Under the pieces are notes generated by a model. That model did not search any database. It had not been told where the DNA came from and was given only the letters and a program-made list of their open reading frames with translations. The position numbers and the translations under genes are program-made. A DNA stretch of 33,662 nucleotides, from NCBI GenBank assembly GCA_003669555.1, contig QWOS01000122.1, positions 1 through 33,662 on the forward strand. Reading direction: 5' to 3'. Shown in pieces: positions 23,576-31,634 of this stretch (the first letter of the stretch is position 1; each line of letters begins with the position of its first letter). The DNA is from Planctomycetota bacterium (GTDB lineage Bacteria; Planctomycetota; Planctomycetia; Gemmatales; Gemmataceae).

Positions 23576-24325
23576 ATGCTGAATGATGACTTAACCAATC
23601 CAGCACAAGATGATTCCAGCTGGATATCGAAAGTGCAACCCGGCCCCAGACTATTGCTGGGAGCTGGTGGAGCCATGATAACTTCCTTTCTTGATCAGCC
23701 TTTGCCCCTGGGGATAGTGGCAGTGATGACCTTGGCTATCTTAACCATTCGGCGCGTGCCCTTATCGTGGATCTGGGGCAGGCTCCTCAACCTGAGCTGG
23801 CTTCTGTTTGCTTTTGCCCTACCTTTGCTTTGGCTAGGACCAGGTGAAGGAACCTGGCCATTGGCCATGCATCCCGCAGGTGCCCATTTGGGGCTGGTGA
23901 TCATGCTCAAAGCTGTGGCCGTGCTCACCTGGAGCTGGGTCTGGCTGCTGGGGATTGATTCGGTCGCTTGGCGTCAAGGGGCCCGGATGGTGCGTTTACC
24001 CGATAAAATGGCGGAAATCGGCTGGCTGATGGGCACATTTCTGCCGATGCTCCGTGCCGAAATCCGGCAAATGCGTCTGGCCTTGCGGCTCCGGGGCGGC
24101 AAGGTCACCGCGACCCTGCAAGGTTATCACCTGATTTCTCTCCTGCTGGGCATGAGCCTCTGGCGCTCTTCCCTGCGCGCCGAGCGGATTGGCGTTGCCT
24201 TGCGATTACGCACAGCCGGCCCTGGGTCTCCTCCTTTGCCCTGGACCCTTGGGCAGGGATTGGTCCTGGCCGCTGGCCTGTTTCCCCTGGCCGCCCTGCT
24301 CACATGGCAAAGATTGTGCCCTTGA
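23576..24325 (+). CDS. ECF transporter T component (CbiQ/EcfT-like)
   Basis: A 249-residue membrane protein with about five hydrophobic segments and two cytoplasmic coupling motifs, MRLALRLRGGK (near residue 170) and ERIGVALRLRTAG (near 205). These Ala-Leu-Arg-x-Arg-Gly type helices transmit ATPase movement in EcfT/CbiQ proteins. The overall pattern fits the cobalt/nickel-type CbiQ group better than the general EcfT. It should work with the ATPase encoded directly downstream (24370) and a substrate-binding S component, which is not visible in this window. The ATG at 23576 has GGGGGAA about eleven bases upstream. The N-terminal 30 residues are polar and outside the usual family length, so a later start is possible. 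Confidence 0.78.
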   Translation: MLNDDLTNPAQDDSSWISKVQPGPRLLLGAGGAMITSFLDQPLPLGIVAVMTLAILTIRRVPLSWIWGRLLNLSWLLFAFALPLLWLGPGEGTWPLAMHPAGAHLGLVIMLKAVAVLTWSWVWLLGIDSVAWRQGARMVRLPDKMAEIGWLMGTFLPMLRAEIRQMRLALRLRGGKVTATLQGYHLISLLLGMSLWRSSLRAERIGVALRLRTAGPGSPPLPWTLGQGLVLAAGLFPLAALLTWQRLCP

Positions 24326-24369
24326 GCCGGTCCAGTATTCCCGTCCTCTATTCTCCAAGGCTGAGCCTG

Positions 24370-25134
24370 ATGCCAGAACCCGCCCCGGCTATCGTCTTGC
24401 AAGCCCTCACCGCAGGACATTTTGGTGGGCCGGCAGTGCTGCATGATTTGCACTGGCAAGTGGCAGCCGGGTCTCGGGTGGGGCTTGTTGGCCCCAATGG
24501 GGCGGGTAAATCCACCTTGCTACTCACTTTGGCGGGAGTGATCCCTGCCAGACAGGGCACAGCCACAGTGGAGGGCTTTGACCTGACCACGCTGGCTGGC
24601 CGACGCGGGGTTCCGCAGGTGATGGGCTTGCTGCTGCAAGACCCTGACGACCAACTACTGGAAACCTCTGTGGCGGGGGATGTGGCCCTTGGCCCCACCT
24701 CCCAGGGCCTGAGCGCTCAGGAAATTACAGCCCGTGTGGACGAGGCACTTCTGGCCACAGGTCTGGGCACCTACCGTCAACGGGTGCCGCAGCGGCTCTC
24801 CCTGGGTGAAAAAAAACGCGTGGCTTTGGCAGGTGTGCTGGCCCGCCGGCCTACGATCATTTTGCTCGATGAGCCCACCGCCGGGCTTGACCCGCGCGGC
24901 AGACGCGAGCTGATTGCCCTGCTGGCTGGTCTGTCGGCCACTCTGGTGGTGGCTACCCATGACCTTGAACTGGTTCTGGAACTCTGTTCCGCCGCCACCG
25001 TGATGGACGGTGGCCGTTTCGTCGCATTGGGGTTTCCCCGGGACTTGCTGGCCGATGGCCCCCTGATGGATGGGCATGGGCTGGAGGTTCCCTGGCCGCT
25101 TCGCGGGCAATTACGGGCCGACCGTTGCCCCTGA
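24370..25134 (+). CDS. ECF-type ABC transporter ATPase (CbiO/EcfA-like)
   Basis: A 254-residue ABC ATPase with Walker A GPNGAGKST (residues 41-49), Q-loop Gln90 in LLQDPDDQLLETSV, signature RLSLGEKKRVALAG (142-155), Walker B IILLDEPTAGLDP with Glu168 and the switch His197 in ATHDLEL. The PDDQL after the Q-loop Gln is characteristic of CbiO/EcfA ATPases. It powers import of a micronutrient, probably a transition metal or vitamin, together with the T component just upstream. The start at 24370 fits the family length and has AAGG nine bases upstream. An ATG at 24304 would overlap the upstream gene by 22 bases and add 22 residues. Only one ATPase gene is present, as in metal-type systems. Confidence 0.88.
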   Translation: MPEPAPAIVLQALTAGHFGGPAVLHDLHWQVAAGSRVGLVGPNGAGKSTLLLTLAGVIPARQGTATVEGFDLTTLAGRRGVPQVMGLLLQDPDDQLLETSVAGDVALGPTSQGLSAQEITARVDEALLATGLGTYRQRVPQRLSLGEKKRVALAGVLARRPTIILLDEPTAGLDPRGRRELIALLAGLSATLVVATHDLELVLELCSAATVMDGGRFVALGFPRDLLADGPLMDGHGLEVPWPLRGQLRADRCP

Positions 25135-25241
25135 TGGCCACACCGGATAATCTTGTATCAGACCATCAGCCTGTCTGACCGACCAGTTCAGGATATTCCC
25201 GCGAACTGTCAGGCCAGAGGTTTTGGGAAATCCGGGGCACC

Positions 25242-25850
25242 ATGGAAATTTCACCTTTGTTGATTGGTCTACTTATCGCCGCCGGGATTGCAGTGGTTCT
25301 TGTCCTGTGGGTGATCAGCTCCTACAATGGGCTCATTGTTTCCCGGCAAAAATACCAGAATGGTTTTGCCCAGATCGATGTCCAGCTCAAGCGGCGTCAT
25401 GATCTCATCCCCAACCTTCTGGAGTGCGTCAAGGGTTACATGTCGCATGAGCGGGAAACCCTCGAGGCGGTGATCCGCGCCCGCAACACAGCGCTCACAG
25501 CCAACCAGAGTGCCTCACGCGATCCCGGCAATCCCCAAGCCATGAAGGATCTTGGTCAGGCCGAGGGGCAACTCAGTGGCGCCCTGAGTCGTCTCCTGAT
25601 GGTTGCCGAGGCCTATCCAGACCTGAAGGCCAACCAGAATATGATGCAGTTCCAGGGCGAGCTTACCGAAACCGAGAACCGCATCAGTTTGGCCCGCCAG
25701 ACTTTCAACAATCAGATCACGGGCTACAACACCCAGCGGGAAATGTTCCCAACCGTTGTCGTGGCAGGCATGCTCGGCTTCCAGGCCGCCAGTTTGCTGG
25801 AAATCGGCGTAGCCGAACGCGAGGCACCCAAAGTCTCCTTTGGCAAATGA
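25242..25850 (+). CDS. lemA: LemA family membrane protein
   Basis: A 202-residue LemA-family protein: one N-terminal membrane helix (residues about 5-26) followed by a long helical domain. The family hallmarks YNGLIVSRQKYQNGFAQIDV, QLKRRHDLIPNLLECVKGY and ENRISLARQTFNNQITGYNT are all present, with the usual length. The topology puts a short N-terminus outside and the helical domain in the cytoplasm, or the reverse; the function is not settled. It opens a same-strand series of NfeD, NfeD and FloA genes, so a role in membrane organisation or stress is a reasonable guess from context. The next gene's open frame begins in an ATGA overlap with this stop, but its real start is probably further on. 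Confidence 0.9.
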   Translation: MEISPLLIGLLIAAGIAVVLVLWVISSYNGLIVSRQKYQNGFAQIDVQLKRRHDLIPNLLECVKGYMSHERETLEAVIRARNTALTANQSASRDPGNPQAMKDLGQAEGQLSGALSRLLMVAEAYPDLKANQNMMQFQGELTETENRISLARQTFNNQITGYNTQREMFPTVVVAGMLGFQAASLLEIGVAEREAPKVSFGK

Positions 25851-25978
25851 GTCCGGTGACCAGGGGATTTTCTTGCCCTGTTACCCACATCCTGCCTGGC
25901 CCGGTTATAATGACCCGGGGCGGCAAGCCCCGGCGGGGCATCTTCCCCCCGCCCGCTGCTGCCGCGCGGAGGGGTTGT

Positions 25979-28123
25979 ATGGCGATTCGCTTGTGGTTTC
26001 TGATTGGGTTCATCGCCGCCCCATTCTGCCTGCCTGCCCCCACCTGCCAGGCAAGCGATGGTTTGGTCTTTTCGATGCCAGCCAATCTTGAGGCAGAAGA
26101 AGTCAAGCGCCTGTCGGGGAAAATCACCGAGGGGGTTCTGGGTCTGAAGCGTGATGCTGCGGTAAACCAGCGCGAGCGGCTGGTGGTGGTGGTGGATTTC
26201 AATCCCGAGGGTTTGCCATGCCGGCAAGCCGACTGGGAAGCCTGCCTCAAATTATCGCGCGTGCTGCTCAGCCTTGACCCGTCTGATGTGCTGACAGTGG
26301 GGCATATACGGGGTGAGGTCTCCCGTTTTGCGGTATTGCCCGCTTTTTCCTGTGAGGAGCTGGTTTTTTCGCGTCAGGGTTTTTTGGGTGCAGTCAGCGA
26401 CACGGCTGATGAACTGGACGCCAATGACCGGGCCCGCTTCGAGGAAACCGCCCGCCGTCGCTCACGGCCACCGGTGATCGCCCGTCGCCTGATCGACAAA
26501 GGCACCGTGGTTGTCCGTGACCCCGCCGCCAAAGCGGGTGAGGATCCGTTCCGCGACGGTCGTGTCTTTGCCGGTGGCGAAAAGGTGATTGAGGCTGATA
26601 TAGCCGGTGCTATCGACCAGGAAATGGCCCTGAAACTGGGGCTTTGTGTCCCCGAACCCATCGACACGGCAGAAGCCTTGCTGGCGCGTTACCATCTTCC
26701 CCGTGATCTGGTGCAGCGAACCTCCCATGGAGGTGAATCCCTGCTCGGGGCGGCCCAGATCCAGTTGCTGGGGCAACTGAGCGGAGGACTTGCCGAGAAA
26801 TTGTCCCGCGACCTGCGACGGGCCGAGGCGATGCGCCCGGGGCTGGTGGTGGTGAACCTGGAGGCGCACGGTGTGGATGTGGCCGGGGCAATCGATCTGG
26901 CGAATTTGCTGGTGCGATCCAGATCTGGAGATATTGACGACATAAAACCTCTGAAGCTGGTCGGTTACCTCGGTCCCCAGGCTCGTGACCTGGCACTTTT
27001 GCCCGCTTTGGCATGCGGCCAGATTGCCGCGCACGACAAAGTGGATATCTCGTTTGAAGACTTTCTTAGCCAAAATGCCGATCAGCGGGAAAGCCTTGTC
27101 ACTCATCTGAAATCCTTGTTGGTGGAGCAACGCTGGTTCGATGCCGCTCAGGCGGATGCCCTGAGCCGGGCCCTCACAGACCCCCAGTCCGAATTGCTGT
27201 TGGCCCGTCCCCCCGGTGGCATGCCACGCCTGGTGAGCGGGGAGGGTTTGGAGCGCGGCTGGAAGGCTGACAGGATTTTAAAACCAAAGGGCACCTGGCT
27301 CCGCCTGCCTGCCAGCCTTTTGCGTGACCCGCTGCGACTGGCTTCCCCTGGAGGGGCCACCCTGGAAATCTGGTATGCCGAGCAAGGTATCCCTGTCGGT
27401 GAAGTGCGTGTTTTGAGCAATTCCGGAATCGATGAGCTGGCCTATTTTCTTGGTCATCGCGGCACGACCATGTTTCTGGTCACTATCGGGCTGGCCTGCC
27501 TGATGATCGAGATCCTCAAGCCAGGGCTGGCGTTTCCAGGGATCATCAGCGCCGTTTGCTTCGTGCTGGTTTTCTGGGCCAATTCCCGTATCAGCGGTCA
27601 AGTAGACTGGCTGGCTATCCTGCTGTTTATCCTGGGAATCCTGCTGCTGCTGGTGGAGATTTTCCTGATCCCCGGCTTTGGGGTGGTCGGCCTGAGCGGT
27701 CTGGCCCTGATGGCAGGCGGCCTGGGCCTGGCAGTTTATGGGCATTGGCCACAAACCGGTGGCGAATGGATCGGTTTTGGCAGGGTACTGGCCCCCTTTG
27801 GGTTCTGTTTGCTGGGTGCCATCGGCCTGGTGGCGGCTTTCATGCGCAACCTTCGCCATATTCCTTTCGCCAAGCACCTGCTTCTGCACGGCAACAAGCT
27901 GGCGGAGGATGATTCGGATGGCAGTGCCATCGTCAATCAGGATCTGTACCTGGCATTGCTGGGGAAGCAGGGCCAAACCACAACGCCACTGCGTCCCGCT
28001 GGCAAAGCCCTGATCGACGGGGATCCTGTCGATGTCGTGTCTGATGGCCGATATGTTGAAGTTGGCACCCCGGTGGTGGTTATCCAGGTTGAGGGAAATC
28101 GTGTGGTGGTCCGTGCGGTATGA
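25979..28123 (+). CDS. Large NfeD protein with two degenerate ClpP-like halves
   Basis: A 714-residue NfeD-family (NfeD1b-like) protein. It has a signal peptide (AIRLWFLIGFIAAPFCLPA). Next come two ClpP/SppA-like alpha/beta units: the first at about residues 65-135 (RLVVVVDFNPEG, then VGHIRGEVSRFAVLPAFSCE) and the second at about 288-360 (GLVVVNLEAHGVDVAGAIDL, then VGYLGPQARDLALLPALACG). After that are several membrane helices (about 500-640) and a C-terminal OB-fold (VGTPVVVIQVEGNRVVVRAV). In active NfeD1b proteases a Ser of a SAGA-type motif lies where these units have RFAV and DLAL, so both look catalytically dead. The start at 25979 has GGAGG close upstream and gives a signal peptide; an ATG at 25847 would add 44 residues without one. 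Probably a membrane scaffold working with FloA. Confidence 0.8.
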   Translation: MAIRLWFLIGFIAAPFCLPAPTCQASDGLVFSMPANLEAEEVKRLSGKITEGVLGLKRDAAVNQRERLVVVVDFNPEGLPCRQADWEACLKLSRVLLSLDPSDVLTVGHIRGEVSRFAVLPAFSCEELVFSRQGFLGAVSDTADELDANDRARFEETARRRSRPPVIARRLIDKGTVVVRDPAAKAGEDPFRDGRVFAGGEKVIEADIAGAIDQEMALKLGLCVPEPIDTAEALLARYHLPRDLVQRTSHGGESLLGAAQIQLLGQLSGGLAEKLSRDLRRAEAMRPGLVVVNLEAHGVDVAGAIDLANLLVRSRSGDIDDIKPLKLVGYLGPQARDLALLPALACGQIAAHDKVDISFEDFLSQNADQRESLVTHLKSLLVEQRWFDAAQADALSRALTDPQSELLLARPPGGMPRLVSGEGLERGWKADRILKPKGTWLRLPASLLRDPLRLASPGGATLEIWYAEQGIPVGEVRVLSNSGIDELAYFLGHRGTTMFLVTIGLACLMIEILKPGLAFPGIISAVCFVLVFWANSRISGQVDWLAILLFILGILLLLVEIFLIPGFGVVGLSGLALMAGGLGLAVYGHWPQTGGEWIGFGRVLAPFGFCLLGAIGLVAAFMRNLRHIPFAKHLLLHGNKLAEDDSDGSAIVNQDLYLALLGKQGQTTTPLRPAGKALIDGDPVDVVSDGRYVEVGTPVVVIQVEGNRVVVRAV

Positions 28124-28189
28124 GTTCACCGGCGTCAGGCAAGGCGGGCTACTCGGGCTGCCGATATCAGCAATGGAAGCCAATATCAC

Positions 28190-28765
28190 ATGACCACTCT
28201 GGTTGTCATCGCCTGGTTGCTGGTCGGTTTCGGACTGGCCCTCACCTTTCTGGAGTTATTGCTGCCCACGGGCGGTTTCATGCTGGCCCTGGGGGGTACG
28301 GCTGCGACGGGCGGAGTGGTCATGGGCTTCATGGATCACCCGTCGACCGGCTGGACCATCCTGATCAGTTTGGCTGTGCTCAGTCCGCTTTCCCTCTTTG
28401 CTTTTTTCAGCCTTTGGCCACACACGCCTCTCGGCCGGCAGTTCTTTATCAAGCCTACCACAGCTGATACCACCTTCACCTCACAGCCTGCATTGCAGGC
28501 CCTGGAGTCGCTTGTTGGTGCCACTGGAACTGCTATCAGCCCCCTGCGCCCCAGTGGTTGTGCCTCTTTCAGTGGAAAACGGGTCGACTGCATCACCGAG
28601 GGCCTGATGGTGGAGCCTGGAACATCTCTGCGCTGCCTGCGGATCTCAGGAGGAAAAGTGGTGGTGCGTCCCTACGACGAGTCCAGCCCTCATCCCTTGG
28701 AGGGCCCCGAGATCCGCCTGGCCCTGGATGGGGATATTTCCGGAGATGGCTTTCCGCCGGACTGA
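28190..28765 (+). CDS. Short NfeD-family membrane protein
   Basis: A 191-residue protein with about three membrane helices (VVIAWLLVGFGLALTFLELL, FMLALGGTAATGGVVMGFMD, TILISLAVLSPLSLFAFFSL) and a soluble C-terminal beta domain with GATGTAISPLRPSGCASFSG and SLRCLRISGGKVVVRPYD. These match the second half of an NfeD protein, in which the OB-fold follows the helices. It resembles the short (NfeD1a-like) form that often accompanies flotillin-type genes. It follows the large NfeD gene by 66 bases and precedes floA by about 107 bases. No protease part is present. The last 20 residues are acidic and probably disordered. Confidence 0.82.
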   Translation: MTTLVVIAWLLVGFGLALTFLELLLPTGGFMLALGGTAATGGVVMGFMDHPSTGWTILISLAVLSPLSLFAFFSLWPHTPLGRQFFIKPTTADTTFTSQPALQALESLVGATGTAISPLRPSGCASFSGKRVDCITEGLMVEPGTSLRCLRISGGKVVVRPYDESSPHPLEGPEIRLALDGDISGDGFPPD

Positions 28766-28779
28766 CAGCCGCGAGCCTC

Positions 28780-28807
28780 TTGCGTGGACGGTAAAACCAT
28801 GCATAAT
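28780..28807 (+). promoter_or_regulatory. Possible promoter before floA
   Basis: TTGCGT (28780-28785) and CATAAT (28802-28807) are 16 bases apart. If used, it would give floA and the following gene an extra transcript inside the operon. The match is imperfect. Confidence 0.25.
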
Positions 28808-28872
28808 AGGCGGGATAGAATATTGCGAACCAGAAACCGTAATAGCCTGATCGATTACCCCGGGAGCTGACC

Positions 28873-29928
28873 ATGAACAGTGTTATTTTTGCCCAGGCCG
28901 CCAACAGTCCCGGGATTTTGAACATAGTTTTAATCGGTGGGGGCATCCTTGCCGCCGTTATCGTGCTGGTTTTTCTTTTTATTCTCGCCAATTTCATGGG
29001 GCTTTACGTCAAGGGCCGTCTCACCGGCGCCAATGTGAGCTTCTCCGAAATGATCCGGATGCAACTCACCAATGTTGACTACCGCCTAGTGGTGAACGAG
29101 AAAATCAAGCTCTCCAATGCTGGTGTCAAAATCGACACCAAAGAACTTGAGCAGCATGTCCTTACCAAGGGCAATCTGGTCCGCACGGTGGCGGGAGTGA
29201 TCAATGCCCGCAAAGCCGGCATCGAGCTGACCTGGAAAAACGCCGCCGCAATTGACCTGGCAGGCCGGGATATCCTTGAGGCCGTGCGCTGGAGTGTTGT
29301 CCCCAAAGTCATCGACTGCCCCGATCCCAGCAAGGGGCGGGTGACCCTCGACGGTGTCTGTAAAAACGGTATTCAGTTGAAAGCCAGGGCCCGGGTGACC
29401 GTGCGTACCAATCTGCTGCAACTGGTCGGTGGCGCTGGCGAAGAAACCATTATCGCCCGTGTGGGCGAGGGTATTGTCAAAGCCATTGGCTCTGCCGAGA
29501 ACCACAAGGATATCATGGCCAACCCTGGCCTGATCTCCCATGCGGTGCTTGGCAACAGCCTGGATTCGCAAACCGCCTTCGAGATCGTTTCGATTGATGT
29601 GGCCGAAATCGATGTGGGTGCCAATGTGGGTGCCAACCTGCAAGCCGAGCAGGCCACAGCCGATCTCCGCGTCGCCCAGGCGCAAGCAGAGACACGCCGC
29701 GCCAACGCTGTGGCCCAGGCCCAGGAAAACACCGCCAAGGTGGAAGAGAACCGGGCGCTGCTGGTCCTGGCCGAATCGGAGGTGCCCAAGGCCATTGCCC
29801 AGGCCATCCGCGAAGGCAAGCTCGGGGTGATGGACTATTACAATCTGCAAAATCTGCAATCAGACACCGGCATGCGATCGGCCATCGCTGGAATTGGCAG
29901 CGGCAAGGGCGGCCCTGACCGCGGCTGA
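28873..29928 (+). CDS. floA: Flotillin-like protein FloA
   Basis: A 351-residue FloA (YqfA/UPF0365-type) protein. A hydrophobic hairpin segment lies at residues about 17-45 (NIVLIGGGILAAVIVLVFLF). It is followed by the SPFH/PHB-like domain (NVSFSEMIRMQLTNVDYRLV, KIDTKELEQHVLTKGN, GVCKNGIQLKARARVTVRTN) and an Ala/Glu-rich coiled-coil section (ADLRVAQAQAETRRANAVAQ), ending with GVMDYYNLQNLQSDTGMR. These are the family's most conserved parts and the length is typical. FloA oligomerises in the membrane and marks functional microdomains. It lies after two NfeD genes, its established companions, which supports a shared complex. The ATG at 28873 has GGGAG about eight bases upstream. Confidence 0.96.
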   Translation: MNSVIFAQAANSPGILNIVLIGGGILAAVIVLVFLFILANFMGLYVKGRLTGANVSFSEMIRMQLTNVDYRLVVNEKIKLSNAGVKIDTKELEQHVLTKGNLVRTVAGVINARKAGIELTWKNAAAIDLAGRDILEAVRWSVVPKVIDCPDPSKGRVTLDGVCKNGIQLKARARVTVRTNLLQLVGGAGEETIIARVGEGIVKAIGSAENHKDIMANPGLISHAVLGNSLDSQTAFEIVSIDVAEIDVGANVGANLQAEQATADLRVAQAQAETRRANAVAQAQENTAKVEENRALLVLAESEVPKAIAQAIREGKLGVMDYYNLQNLQSDTGMRSAIAGIGSGKGGPDRG

Positions 29929-29959
29929 TCCGCTTTTTCATGTGACAACCAGGTGAAGC

Positions 29960-30757
29960 ATGCCAGTACCAGTATTTTTTGCCGCCGCCCCCAATCTGAT
30001 ACTGGTCATGCTGGTGATTGGTGTGACTGTTATCTTTTACCTGGTGCAACTGGTGTTCAAGTCGTCGATATCACCCAAAAACCCCCGCGCGCCCGCACGC
30101 CCTGGCTCGCCGCGCCCGGCGGCTTCCCCTCAGGGCCAGCCGCGCGCTGCGACACCGTCCAAACCGATTACTTCGCTGGAAGATTATCTCAAGGAGGCAC
30201 GCCTCAAGCGGGCCCAGCAGGCCCAGTCTCCTGGTATGCCCCAGGTCATGGAAAAAAGCCCTACTCCCGGAGCTGCGCAGTCAATTCCCGATTTCCAGCA
30301 GGTGATGCCTGACCAACCCAAACTCCGGAATAAAAATACTCCCCCTGTCCGGGTGCAAGGCCAGGCCCGCAAAACAACCGCTCCCCGGCCCCAGGCTACC
30401 GCCAGCCAGCCAGCCTCGGCTCTGGGTAGCATGGTGGAAGAATTCAAACAGTGGGCCCAGGCCAATACGGCCCAGGTGCCTGGCAGCAAGCCGCCGCCCC
30501 AAACGACCAGGCAACCCAAGCCGGCGACTAGCCCCAATTCACCTTCGGCCAGCAATCAGTTTGCCGATCTTTCCGCACCGGTTTTGCAGGAATCATCCAG
30601 CGGGTCGGCGAATCGTCCATTATCGCCCTTGACGGAGCTCCTTAGGACCACCCTCGCTGATTCGCGCGGGGCAGCGGTTGGCATGGTATGGCGCGAAATC
30701 ATGGCGCCTCCCCTGTCGCGCCGGGGTCGTCCCCTGGGCGCTCCACGCCGCACCTAG
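29960..30757 (+). CDS. Unknown Pro/Gln/Ala-rich membrane protein
   Basis: A 265-residue protein that I do not recognise. Residues about 11-33 form a single membrane helix (LILVMLVIGVTVIFYLVQLV). The remainder is rich in Pro, Gln, Ala, Ser and Arg and probably mostly disordered. Short helical islands occur at SLEDYLKEARLKRAQQAQ (about 76-93), SMVEEFKQWAQAN and PLTELLRTTLADSRGAAVGM near the end. The C-terminus is very basic. Together with the 31-base gap after floA and an AGGTGAAG ribosome binding site, this suggests a small scaffold or adaptor for the FloA/NfeD complex, which is inference from position only. The last four bases overlap the end of the convergent hydrolase gene. Confidence 0.7.
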   Translation: MPVPVFFAAAPNLILVMLVIGVTVIFYLVQLVFKSSISPKNPRAPARPGSPRPAASPQGQPRAATPSKPITSLEDYLKEARLKRAQQAQSPGMPQVMEKSPTPGAAQSIPDFQQVMPDQPKLRNKNTPPVRVQGQARKTTAPRPQATASQPASALGSMVEEFKQWAQANTAQVPGSKPPPQTTRQPKPATSPNSPSASNQFADLSAPVLQESSSGSANRPLSPLTELLRTTLADSRGAAVGMVWREIMAPPLSRRGRPLGAPRRT

Positions 30758-31617
30758 CAAACCTGCCCGTTGTCCAGTAACTCCAGCAGCAGCGTGCGGG
30801 TATCAAGAACTCCGTCGAGACGCGGCCCCATGGATGGGCTTTCCCACTGACCTTTGCCACCAGGCCAGTGGTGACCCAGACCAGCCACACACAACCAGCG
30901 TGTCAGCGGCTTGGCCGAGGCAACCGACTGGTAAAAATGCCGGCGACGGATGAACGGTTGCCCGTGCCCTTCCCTTTCCACCTCAGCCCCCATCGCCCGA
31001 CTCCAGGCAGTCACTACCTCACTCATGGGTGCGATGGCATAGCCCTCAGGCTGCCAGGGAGTTTTCACCCAGCCACCGGCGGGCGGGACAATGGGATCGG
31101 CCTCGCCATGAACAAAAACCGTAGGGATGGCCCTGGCTGGCCCTGCCAATGCGGCCCGGGGAAAACCGCCAATAGCCAATACGCCTGCCAGGGGCGAACG
31201 GCCTTCAGCCGCCAAACGCAGAGCCATTGAGGCGCCGTTGGAAAAGCCCGCCACGACCGTCGGCAAGGCACCCGCCGGATTCAATTCGGCTATCAGGGCA
31301 TCCAGCCAGACCAGATCATCAGCGCCCTCCCTGGGTTTGGGATGGCGCCTCAAACCGCCATCCTCCCAGCAAGGCGTGTTGTCAAGCACATGGGGCGGCT
31401 TGTCCATTTGCTGGCGAGTCGCCTCAGGGAAGGCGAGCATCAGGCCGTGTTCCCCCGCCCAGTCTTCGAGATCGGTTTCCTGGAACATCCAGGCGCTGGT
31501 GGCCCCGGCTCCATGAAGCACCAGCACCAGCCCACGAAATGTTCCGACAGCGGGCCGGCTTGTCAGGCAACGCCTGGTGTGCGGCCCCCAGGCACGCTCG
31601 AGGCGTTCGCGCCTCAT
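30754..31617 (-). CDS. Alpha/beta hydrolase (esterase/PHB depolymerase-like)
   Basis: A 287-residue alpha/beta hydrolase. LVLVLHGAGATSAWMFQ gives the oxyanion-hole region. The nucleophile is Ser126 in AGFSNGASMALRLA; the acid is probably Asp174 in VFVHGEADPIVP, and the base His249 or His250 in AGLGHHWPGG. The layout resembles LpqC/poly(3-hydroxybutyrate)-depolymerase-type esterases. There is no signal peptide, so it is probably cytoplasmic. The start at 31617 has GGGAG five bases upstream; an ATG at 31629 or a codon at 31659 is possible but less well supported. It follows the sugar isomerase-like gene by 17 bases on the same strand and is likely in one operon with it. The final codon overlaps the convergent Pro/Gln-rich gene by four bases. 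Substrate unknown. Confidence 0.85.
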   Translation of the reverse strand: MRRERLERAWGPHTRRCLTSRPAVGTFRGLVLVLHGAGATSAWMFQETDLEDWAGEHGLMLAFPEATRQQMDKPPHVLDNTPCWEDGGLRRHPKPREGADDLVWLDALIAELNPAGALPTVVAGFSNGASMALRLAAEGRSPLAGVLAIGGFPRAALAGPARAIPTVFVHGEADPIVPPAGGWVKTPWQPEGYAIAPMSEVVTAWSRAMGAEVEREGHGQPFIRRRHFYQSVASAKPLTRWLCVAGLGHHWPGGKGQWESPSMGPRLDGVLDTRTLLLELLDNGQVC

Positions 31618-31634
31618 GCTGGCTCCCATCAGCG

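Noticed and set aside
25873..25911. TATAAT at 25906-25911 as an internal promoter before the large NfeD gene
   Set aside because: No suitable -35 hexamer lies at 16-18 bases; the best candidates are 19 or 27 bases away.
27278..28189. 303-codon open frame on the minus strand
   Set aside because: Gln/His-rich shadow of the hydrophobic NfeD helices on the plus strand.
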